Positions 15,071 to 21,534 of a stretch of 22,502 nt of DNA are shown here, piece after piece. How positions within the stretch are numbered: position 1 is the stretch's first letter; each line of letters opens with the position of its first letter. The DNA lies in the IMG/VR virus record IMGVR_UViG_3300012928_000047, positions 1-22,502 of that record. One strand, written 5' to 3'. Under the pieces are notes generated by a model. The model was not told the DNA's origin, ran no database searches, and was given only the letters and a program-made list of their open reading frames with translations. This DNA comes from a virus. The position numbers and the translations under genes are program-made.

Positions 15071-15088
15071 GGGGGTCGCTTGACCCCC
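15071..15088 (-). terminator. GC-rich hairpin after gp18
   Basis: A perfect 7-base stem, GGGGGTC and GACCCCC, encloses a 4-base loop (GCTT). On the minus strand it is followed by ATAATCTTTCTTCTC, U-rich but interrupted. It sits 12 bases after the gp18 stop and probably partly terminates or stabilises the gp18 mRNA. Confidence 0.7.
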
Positions 15089-15099
15089 TAAGGACTAAA

Positions 15100-17868
15100 T
15101 CAGGAGGTGATTTCCGAGAAGGAAGCACCAGTTCTCGTCGCCGTGAAGGTGAGAGTGATGTAGTTGATAGAGCGTGTGGGTTTCACGAAGATTTCCGCGA
15201 AGAACTCGCCACGGTCGATTGCGTCAGGTGGGTTGTTGGTTCCGTCGCAAACTACGAGGAAGTCAACTACGCCACGACGTGATTGGATACGACGCAAGAA
15301 GGGTTCAACAATATTCTTGAAGGACTGTCTTGTGAACTCGTCGTTCAATTCAAAGAGTTGAGTCTTCGCTGCTTCGGCAATCGCTTGCTCCATTACCAGG
15401 AACAGACGACGGACGTTGATCCTGTCGAATGCGGACTGGTAGGCAAGAGCAGTCTTGTCACCGTAAAGAACGATGCCCTGACCAGGGAATGCAACAATCG
15501 GGTTAACTCTTGATGCGTACAAGATGTCTCTGTGATCTTTCAGAGGAGAGTAAGCAAGTTTGATTGCGTTACGGAGTTGACCTCTGTTGAAACCAGCAGG
15601 TGAGAACCAGGGTTCTTGGTTCAGAGTGGTGCTCAAAGTGAGACCAGCAACGTCAGCGTTGCAAGGAATATAACGATACTTGTCGTTGTACTTATCGTAG
15701 ATGTACTTGTAGTTGTTGTCAAAGACAGCGTAAGAAGTGCTGCTCAGTTGATCAAAGAACTCAACCGAACGATCTACAATCTGGCGGGCAGTAGGAACGC
15801 CGATAACGTCGCTGCGCTGAGGTGAAATGAATGCGATACAGTCCTTACGGAGTGCAGCGATGTCAATTACCTTCTGTGCTTTAGCGAGACTATCAAGTTC
15901 TGTGCTCATGGAAGGACCCATGATGATGTAGTCAACTTCCTGTGTCTCTGCATCAGAGATCAGGTCGTAACCAGCAAGAACTTTCTGACGACTCAGGGTG
16001 TAACCATCAACACCACCTTGAAGTGAAGACTTCAGAGATGACTGACCCTTTGTCAAAGGCAATGCCTTAGAGTCAGAGTTAGTGTTGTAAGGATTATCCA
16101 GAGTTTCAAGTGCAGCGGAAGACTTGAGCAGGTCGAAGTCAGTGCCAACACCAGTGCGTCCGAATGAACCGTTAGCAGTACCGTCCTTGTCGAACAGTTG
16201 AGTGGTCTCGTGTGCACCCCAGTAGATGTAAGAAGAGTTGTTCTTGATTACATCCTTGTAGTAAAGTGCTTCACCTTGTGGTCCGCGAGCGTCAGTTGCC
16301 TTAGAAACATTCAAGTGCTTCTCAACAACTGTGCCAGGAGTACCAGTCAGGATGCCGTCACCGTCAATGACCAGGATGTGCATCAGGTCATGGCGACCAC
16401 CTCTATCCAGAACCCACTGTGAAGAAGTAGGACGGGTTGCGATGTTTACCCAGAGTGCATTGTTACCATATACTCTCTCTGCATATGCATCACCAACGTT
16501 AGCGATAGTGATCGTAGCAGCGTTTGCGTCACCAACACTTTGGTTGGAGAGGAAACGAGGAGATCCAGAGTTGAGTGAGACATACAGTCTACGCTCAATC
16601 GATTCGATTTGACCAGAGTCACCAGTTGCAGATCCAGCAGCGCCGTTGTTGTTTGCCAGTTCTGTCAGACTATCTTCAACCTCGAATACATCAGAAGATG
16701 TACCAGCGATTGTGATTTCCAGTCTGCGGAGTGCGCGATCCCAAGCAACAACGCGACCAGTGGTGTTACCACCGTTAGCGGTGAAGAAGTTATCTGCTGC
16801 CCAGTCACCAACCAGATTGCTTGCCTTAAGTGTAAGAACAACGCTGTAGCTGTAGACCTTACCGTAAGTGTTGGTGTTAGAGAATGCAACCTCTGCGCCG
16901 TTGGTGAATTCCCACTCAGCGGAAGTAGGTTGTGTCAGATACAGAATTTGATCTGCGCCTGCGTCAGTCATCACAACTCTCAAAGAGTTGCCGTAGATGC
17001 CAGGGTTACGTGCTGCCCACTTGTAGTTGTTTGATGCTGTCTCAACAGTGTTCTCGTAGGTATCGAGATTTTTGATGATAGGAGCAGAAACACCAGTAGA
17101 GGTAGACTCGTTAATGGTTGTCTTGTTTGCTGTTACAGTCTGCTTAGTAACAGTAGAAGAGTTGGTATGTGCTGCAGCAGAAGTACCAAGTTGTGCGCGA
17201 GTAACCGTAAGGTCGTCGCCAGCAATGGCAGTAACGCGAAGAATTTCGTCGTCAATTCTGATGTAGTCGTTAGTCGATACACTCAGTGATGCTACCGATG
17301 TAACAGTCAGTGTGGTATCGGAATCGGTGAAGGTACCGCCTTCATCGATAGTAGTGACCGAAGCGGTTGGTTCGATCAGGGTGATGTCAGAAGCAGCGGC
17401 GTGAGAGGTTGCTGCGGTACTAAGTTGTCCGCGAGTAACCGATACGTCGTTACCACTAACTGCCGTGATCGAGATAAGTTCTGCGTCGATCAAGAGCAGA
17501 TCTGACACGTCAAAGTCAGTCGAATCCGCGACTGTCAGCGTTGTGTCAACTGCTGAGAAAGTTGTTACTGTGAACTGAGCAGTATCAATAGCGTTCTTAA
17601 GTGAAGCGTTGTCTGCACGGATAACCTTTAGGCTACCACCATACAGTAAATATTGTGCTGCCGAAAACCAGTATTCGTAGTTATAATCGGTAGGCTTGCC
17701 GAACACAGAGAGAAGTTCGCTTTCAGAAGCAATAGAAATTACCTCTTCAACGGGTCCTTTTTCAAAAGAACCGACGATAGCGCCAACGTTATCCACCGTT
17801 GCGTTAACTACCGTTGTTAGATCCCTCTCCTTTACGACAACCCCAGGGGAAAGCTGCGTTGATGCCAT
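15100..17868 (-). CDS. 18: gp18 tail sheath protein
   Basis: This is the contractile sheath subunit. The 922-residue product has the sheath N-terminus (STQLSPGVVVKERDLTTVVN, then GAIVGSFEKGPVEE) and C-terminus (FIPNPIVAFPG-type region VNPIVAFPGQGIVLYGDKTA, then RRLFLVMEQAIAEAAK and FLVVCDGTNNPPDAIDRGEF). It is much longer than T4 gp18 (659). Two tandem beta-rich repeats at about residues 104-166 and 180-242 account for part of the extra length and would form a surface-exposed inserted domain. An AAGGAG sequence precedes the ATG. The gene has a probable promoter 41 bases upstream and a hairpin downstream. Confidence 0.96.
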   Translation of the reverse strand: MASTQLSPGVVVKERDLTTVVNATVDNVGAIVGSFEKGPVEEVISIASESELLSVFGKPTDYNYEYWFSAAQYLLYGGSLKVIRADNASLKNAIDTAQFTVTTFSAVDTTLTVADSTDFDVSDLLLIDAELISITAVSGNDVSVTRGQLSTAATSHAAASDITLIEPTASVTTIDEGGTFTDSDTTLTVTSVASLSVSTNDYIRIDDEILRVTAIAGDDLTVTRAQLGTSAAAHTNSSTVTKQTVTANKTTINESTSTGVSAPIIKNLDTYENTVETASNNYKWAARNPGIYGNSLRVVMTDAGADQILYLTQPTSAEWEFTNGAEVAFSNTNTYGKVYSYSVVLTLKASNLVGDWAADNFFTANGGNTTGRVVAWDRALRRLEITIAGTSSDVFEVEDSLTELANNNGAAGSATGDSGQIESIERRLYVSLNSGSPRFLSNQSVGDANAATITIANVGDAYAERVYGNNALWVNIATRPTSSQWVLDRGGRHDLMHILVIDGDGILTGTPGTVVEKHLNVSKATDARGPQGEALYYKDVIKNNSSYIYWGAHETTQLFDKDGTANGSFGRTGVGTDFDLLKSSAALETLDNPYNTNSDSKALPLTKGQSSLKSSLQGGVDGYTLSRQKVLAGYDLISDAETQEVDYIIMGPSMSTELDSLAKAQKVIDIAALRKDCIAFISPQRSDVIGVPTARQIVDRSVEFFDQLSSTSYAVFDNNYKYIYDKYNDKYRYIPCNADVAGLTLSTTLNQEPWFSPAGFNRGQLRNAIKLAYSPLKDHRDILYASRVNPIVAFPGQGIVLYGDKTALAYQSAFDRINVRRLFLVMEQAIAEAAKTQLFELNDEFTRQSFKNIVEPFLRRIQSRRGVVDFLVVCDGTNNPPDAIDRGEFFAEIFVKPTRSINYITLTFTATRTGASFSEITS
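17143..17559 (-). repeat. tandem domain repeat within gp18
   Basis: Two copies of about 63 residues, offset by 76, align as DTTLTVADSTDFDVSDLLLI with DTTLTVTSVASLSVSTNDYI, then ITAVSGNDVSVTRGQLSTAA with VTAIAGDDLTVTRAQLGTSA, then SHAAAS with AHTNSS. The DNA copies have diverged, so the duplication is old. This beta-repeat pattern recurs in phage surface proteins. Confidence 0.8.
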
Positions 17869-17908
17869 CTGTAAACTCCTTGGAAGTATTCAAGTCTGAT
17901 GCTGAAAC

Positions 17909-17916
17909 TATTTAGA
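17909..17916 (-). promoter_or_regulatory. probable late promoter TCTAAATA upstream of gp18
   Basis: The minus strand reads TTCTAAATAGT, one mismatch from the late octamer and identical over 11 bases to the element before the gp67-like gene. It is 41 bases before the gp18 start. Confidence 0.5.
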
Positions 17917-17956
17917 ATTTTGGATGTTTACAGTGGGGAAACGGGACGTGAACCCT

Positions 17957-18190
17957 TTACCAGTCGGGATATTGCCACATTCCTTGGTCGTCTGTTCTTG
18001 AATTCTGAATTCTCTTGATAGTACACTGCTTACATTCGTATGCATAAGCAGAAGGTAGACTACCTCTATCCTTTCTAGTTAGATAAAAACTATCCAGCAG
18101 AACTTTAACCTGACCACAAGTACGACACTTTCTGTCAACAAATAGCAGGTGTTCTAGATCTGGATTAAATGTCAATGCAAATACTCCCAC
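17957..18190 (-). CDS. small zinc-ribbon-like protein between gp17 and gp18 (77 aa)
   Basis: Two Cys pairs, C22-RT-C25 and C53-KQ-C56, about 28 residues apart, suggest one structural zinc site. Similar ribbons occur at the front of phage HNH nucleases, but there is no HNH core here. The C-terminus is GMWQYPDW. The frame opens with a GTG at 18190 that overlaps the gp17 end by 19 bases. An in-frame TTG at 18175, with GGAG 8 bases upstream, is an alternative start, and no ATG is available. The function is unknown. Confidence 0.65.
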   Translation of the reverse strand: MGVFALTFNPDLEHLLFVDRKCRTCGQVKVLLDSFYLTRKDRGSLPSAYAYECKQCTIKRIQNSRTDDQGMWQYPDW

Positions 18191-19836
18191 ATGTGGGACA
18201 TATCACCATACTCACCGACAGTCTCAGCATTTGTCCACGTCTGTCCTTCGGGATCAACAAACGTATCATCTTCTAGACCATCTGATATAAATCCAAACGG
18301 TGCCATGTCTGCTTCGATTGCTTCTTTCTGTTCCAGATACATGCGGTTTCTTACATCAGCATCATGCAACTCTTTGAAGTAATCTGTGAGTGCAACCCAT
18401 GCAAATATAACGAGACACATAGCAAGGTCATCATTACATCCCTCCTCTGCCTCCCACGCTTGTCCTCTCTGGATGAACGTAGTAAGTTCTGAGATGATCT
18501 CGTAGTCAGATAGTTCTAGTTTATCATCTTCAATCAATGCTTTTAGGTTAGAGCATCCCGTCTTCTTAACTGTGGTAGTCATCTTGACACCTAGTTGTGT
18601 CTTGCTACCAGAGAATCCTTGCCCAACAACTTGTCCTGCACGTCCGCGCATTGCACACATGAAGAGGTTATCATACTCCAGATCAAACTGTAGGATGTCC
18701 GCAACCTGTCCACCAATATCATTAACCTCAATCATGACATACGCATGATTATATGCTTTCGCTACATCATTAATGACGTTAGGGAACAGTAATGGTTTGA
18801 TTTGATTGTTCCTATATTTTGCTACAAGTTTATATGGTATGGTGGTGGTATCTATCACGCAGAACGCACTATAATCCTTTGTGACACCACGCGCCACGTC
18901 CACAGTCATTACATATGTCTTACCTTCTTCTGGTTGCACGTATACATCTAGTCCCGCATTCCTAGTTATTGGGTCCTCATAGACCATCGTTCGTAACTTG
19001 GATGCAGAAATTAGTGTGTCAACAGATCCAAGGAATTCACATTCAAACTCAACTCGGAACTGTTCTTCTGACGTGTTAGCAATAGTTTGTTCTTTCCACT
19101 TGGCGTCCCTACCAGGGACCTGAGACCAGTGGACTTCTGTTGTAGTGTATTCGTTCTTACCTCTCTCAGCATCATGCCAGAGTTTGTAGAACATATTCAT
19201 CCCGTGTGGGGTAGAGATGATAATAACTTTGGTAGATTTACCAGATGAAATAGTAGGATAAACAGAACTAAAGAATTGATCAGCAATATGATTCGGGATA
19301 AACGCAAATTCGTCAAGGAAGATAACATTAAAAGACATGCCCTGTACAGCAGAAGCAGAAGTAGATGCAGCCATGATTTTGCTGCCGTTCTCCAATTCCA
19401 AACTGCCTCGGTTCCATTGGGAGATTCCTTGCTGGAGCCATTTGGGGAGGTTTTCATATGATAACTGCAATCTCTGAAGCATTTCTCTAGCAGTCGCCGC
19501 CTTGTTAGCGAGAATTGCTACGTTTACATTGGCATTAAAAAGAACATACCACAACAGGTAAGAAGTCACAATGGTGGACTTCCCAGACTGTCGTGGTAGT
19601 TTAGCGATATTAAATCTATTCTCATGGAACTTGTAGGTCATATCGACCTGGAAGTCATACATCTCAAATGGGATGAGACCTCTGTCCAGAGAGATGATCT
19701 TGATATACTTCTGAATGAAATATACTGGATCTTGACTACACTTCACATACTCCTTGACCTGATCAGGCGTAAAGTTGATTGCAACGTTAGCCTTCTTTAG
19801 ATTAGGATTACCAAGATATATGTTGTCGGTTGCCAT
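18172..19836 (-). CDS. 17: gp17 terminase large subunit
   Basis: This is the DNA-packaging motor and headful nuclease. The 554-residue product has Walker A PRQSGKST at 81-88, Walker B VIFLDEF at 171-177, a coupling motif STP at 208-210, and the RNase H-like nuclease acids Asp313 in TVDVARG, Glu370 in MIEVNDIG and Asp469/Asp470 in GCNDDLAM. These match T4 gp17 in order; T4 gp17 is 610 residues. The ATG is one base past the stop of the 66-residue gene, with GAG 6 bases upstream. Confidence 0.98.
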   Translation of the reverse strand: MATDNIYLGNPNLKKANVAINFTPDQVKEYVKCSQDPVYFIQKYIKIISLDRGLIPFEMYDFQVDMTYKFHENRFNIAKLPRQSGKSTIVTSYLLWYVLFNANVNVAILANKAATAREMLQRLQLSYENLPKWLQQGISQWNRGSLELENGSKIMAASTSASAVQGMSFNVIFLDEFAFIPNHIADQFFSSVYPTISSGKSTKVIIISTPHGMNMFYKLWHDAERGKNEYTTTEVHWSQVPGRDAKWKEQTIANTSEEQFRVEFECEFLGSVDTLISASKLRTMVYEDPITRNAGLDVYVQPEEGKTYVMTVDVARGVTKDYSAFCVIDTTTIPYKLVAKYRNNQIKPLLFPNVINDVAKAYNHAYVMIEVNDIGGQVADILQFDLEYDNLFMCAMRGRAGQVVGQGFSGSKTQLGVKMTTTVKKTGCSNLKALIEDDKLELSDYEIISELTTFIQRGQAWEAEEGCNDDLAMCLVIFAWVALTDYFKELHDADVRNRMYLEQKEAIEADMAPFGFISDGLEDDTFVDPEGQTWTNAETVGEYGDMSHMWEYLH

Positions 19837-19837
19837 G

Positions 19838-20038
19838 TCACTCTAAGTATTTTTCAATTACGTGGATTCTTTCTTCTTCTTTAGCGATGATGTCAATCTG
19901 AGTTTCCATCGCACCCATCACATCAGGGTGCTCACCAATACCAACAGAACTAGAAAGATAAACTTCAATGTTCATCTTTGCTCTCTTGATGTTACCAATA
20001 GCACTTGCTTTAAGTGCTTCTAGCATTTCACGTCTCAT
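19838..20038 (-). CDS. small helical protein in the gp16 position (66 aa)
   Basis: The product is a helical, charged protein (MRREMLEALKASAIGNIKRA) with a conserved-looking VGIGEHPDVMGAMETQIDII centre and an amphipathic end. I recall close relatives upstream of gp17 in many marine T4-like phages, annotated only as hypothetical. In T4 this slot holds the small terminase gp16 (164 residues), but no resemblance is visible. Its ATG overlaps the nuclease stop by 4 bases, and gp17 follows after one base. Confidence 0.75.
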   Translation of the reverse strand: MRREMLEALKASAIGNIKRAKMNIEVYLSSSVGIGEHPDVMGAMETQIDIIAKEEERIHVIEKYLE

Positions 20039-20493
20039 ACTAAAGTTCCATGTGCGCGGCGGATTTCTTTAAGTTCACCGAAGTCTTTCTGCTTGGTACC
20101 GCCGTCGTATGCCCAAGCATAACCTTCAGTAATCATTTGCTCATTAAGGGACACATTCTCGTCCCCGACATAAAGCCAACCGAGTAAGCGACCATACTTA
20201 CCGACACCACCAACAAGTTCAGTCCTAATAGACAACTGATCATCACCAGCGAGAGTTGACTCCAATTTTTCTTTGAGCCAGTTTGTTGCGTCAATTCCAA
20301 GTGCTTTTTCTTCTAAATCACGAGTACGTTTTTCGGGTGTGTCAACACCTGCTACGCGGACTCGTTCTTTTTTATATAGATCGAAACCTAGATCGATTGT
20401 AACATCAATCGTGTCTCCATCAATGACTCGGTTAATTTCTGTAACTCTAAAATTATAGCAGGATTTCCTGCTTGGTGGAACCATTGCTCCCAT
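20035..20493 (-). CDS. staphylococcal nuclease-like (thermonuclease) protein
   Basis: The product is a calcium-dependent SNase-fold nuclease that could cut DNA or RNA. From the ATG at 20493 it has 152 residues. The catalytic set is complete: Asp25 and Asp27 in IDGDT, Arg46, Asp51 and Glu54 in RVAGVDTPE, and Arg102 in KYGR, matching Asp21, Arg35, Asp40, Glu43 and Arg87 of the staphylococcal enzyme. The frame opens 23 codons earlier, but the ATG at 20493 has an AAGGAG sequence at a good distance. No signal peptide is visible, so it acts inside the cell. It overlaps the upstream gene by 41 bases and may help break down host DNA or trim DNA at packaging, but that is inference. Confidence 0.88.
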   Translation of the reverse strand: MGAMVPPSRKSCYNFRVTEINRVIDGDTIDVTIDLGFDLYKKERVRVAGVDTPEKRTRDLEEKALGIDATNWLKEKLESTLAGDDQLSIRTELVGGVGKYGRLLGWLYVGDENVSLNEQMITEGYAWAYDGGTKQKDFGELKEIRRAHGTLV

Positions 20494-20752
20494 AATTGAA
20501 CTCCTTTGCGTCTGCGTCTGGTGATGATGCGATAATACCGATAATGAATGTCGCTGCTGCAATTACTGCACCAGCACCAGCAACCCACTTCTCTAACGTG
20601 CGAATACGATCTTGAAGTTTTTCGATTTCTTCATTCGTGTCATCGACACGTTTATGAACCATCTCAATGCGGCGAATAGAGTTTTCTAATGTGCTAGACA
20701 TTACAGCAATCGCTGTATCCTGCTCTGCATCTTTATTTGTAAGGTCACTCAT
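20453..20752 (-). CDS. coiled-coil membrane protein, XhlA-like (99 aa)
   Basis: Residues 8-55 form a predicted coiled coil (RIEMVHKRVDDTNEEIEKLQ), followed by one hydrophobic helix at 57-76 and a polar tail. This layout matches XhlA-type haemolysin/holin-partner proteins, which act in host lysis, but also other small membrane anchors. The ATG has AAGGA about 8 bases upstream and overlaps the stop of the 47-residue membrane gene. Being beside another membrane gene suggests a lysis-related pair, which is inference. Confidence 0.7.
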   Translation of the reverse strand: MSDLTNKDAEQDTAIAVMSSTLENSIRRIEMVHKRVDDTNEEIEKLQDRIRTLEKWVAGAGAVIAAATFIIGIIASSPDADAKEFNYGSNGSTKQEILL

Positions 20753-20888
20753 CTTCCAATTCCTTGAATGCCATTCTCATTATATAGACAATATAATATG
20801 ATACCCCCGCCAGTAGTATAATCAGAATAATGATTACACTCCATACAGGATCATTGGCGTTATCAAGAGGTCTAAGTATCAGGTTCAC
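20745..20888 (-). CDS. single-pass small membrane protein (47 aa)
   Basis: This gene was found by hand translation. The frame from GTG at 20888 reads MNLILRPLDNANDPVW, then a very hydrophobic helix (about residues 17-36, SVIIILIILLAGVSYYIVYI), then RMAFKELEDE. The stop overlaps the next gene by 8 bases. No ATG or clear ribosome-binding sequence is present, so the start is uncertain, but the strong membrane helix and clean end support a real gene. It may be a holin partner. Confidence 0.55.
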   Translation of the reverse strand: MNLILRPLDNANDPVWSVIIILIILLAGVSYYIVYIMRMAFKELEDE

Positions 20889-21204
20889 TTGGTTTGAATG
20901 ATATGCTTATGTTGTCTAGTCCTGGAACTTCAGAGGGTTCTGATGTTGTGATGGTGTTCTTCTTTAATAGATCTTCTTGATCCCACTGTTCATGAATCTC
21001 TTCCACCTGTTTATCAACAGATGCCATCTCCATTTTTACTTTACCCTCTATCCATTTAATCCATAACCATTCAATAAATCCTAACGCAAGATGTTGAACA
21101 ATGGGGTTCTGTTTCTTTGCCCATCGCTTACTCTTGGTATACCAGGTATCTTCGCCACCCCACTGGTATTCAAATTCATATTGAAACTTTGGATCAGCAG
21201 CCAT
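20872..21204 (-). CDS. conserved cyanophage protein of unknown function (110 aa)
   Basis: The product is rich in Trp, Lys and Glu in the first two thirds (DTWYTKSKRWAKKQNPIVQH, then IEWLWIKWIEGKVKMEMASV), with a polar C-terminal tail. The WLWIKW segment could lie on a membrane surface. The ATG is inside the end of the 60-residue gene (11-base overlap), and its own end overlaps the small membrane gene by 17 bases. No domain is recognised. Confidence 0.7.
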   Translation of the reverse strand: MAADPKFQYEFEYQWGGEDTWYTKSKRWAKKQNPIVQHLALGFIEWLWIKWIEGKVKMEMASVDKQVEEIHEQWDQEDLLKKNTITTSEPSEVPGLDNISISFKPSEPDT

Positions 21205-21376
21205 TTCCTTTCTTGTAATCTTTACGGCATTTCTTTAATTCTTTTTGTTCCTGCTTGATCATCTGATATGCTTCTTCAGGAGATAATTTTCTACCCATCT
21301 CCATAGCACAGATAAACTCTACCCGAGTTCCAAAATGCTTTAGTGCTTCTTCAAAGCAATTTAGTTCTTCATACAT
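21194..21376 (-). CDS. conserved small cyanophage protein (60 aa)
   Basis: The product is helical with a conserved-looking centre (ALKHFGTRVEFICAMEMGRK) and a Lys-rich end. I recall relatives of this size in cyanophages but no function. The ATG shares a base with the stop of the 52-residue gene (TAATG) and has GGAG about 6 bases upstream. Confidence 0.75.
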   Translation of the reverse strand: MYEELNCFEEALKHFGTRVEFICAMEMGRKLSPEEAYQMIKQEQKELKKCRKDYKKGNGC

Positions 21377-21534
21377 TAGATACCATCTCCTATAAAAACA
21401 TCGGGTTCTTCGTCATCGTCAATATACTCCGTCATGCGAAGTTGTTTGATACGTTCTCGCAAATTTTTTCTTAGTTCTCTTTGCTCCTCCCTTTCCTCTG
21501 CACTTAGAGGACCGTGACGTTTGTCTAAACTCAT
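21376..21534 (-). CDS. small charged protein downstream of zwf (52 aa)
   Basis: This gene was found by hand translation and reads MSLDKRHGPLSAEEREEQRE, then a basic helix and an acidic end (EYIDDDEEPDVFIGDGI). The ATG overlaps the zwf stop by 4 bases (ATGA), and its stop forms TAATG with the next gene, so it is translationally coupled on both sides. The function is unknown. Confidence 0.65.
   Translation of the reverse strand: MSLDKRHGPLSAEEREEQRELRKNLRERIKQLRMTEYIDDDEEPDVFIGDGI

Noticed and set aside
17869-17933. Inverted repeat CTGTAAAC and GTTTACAG flanking the gp18 promoter region
   Set aside because: The arms are 8 bases and 49 bases apart, which can occur by chance, and no stable structure is evident.
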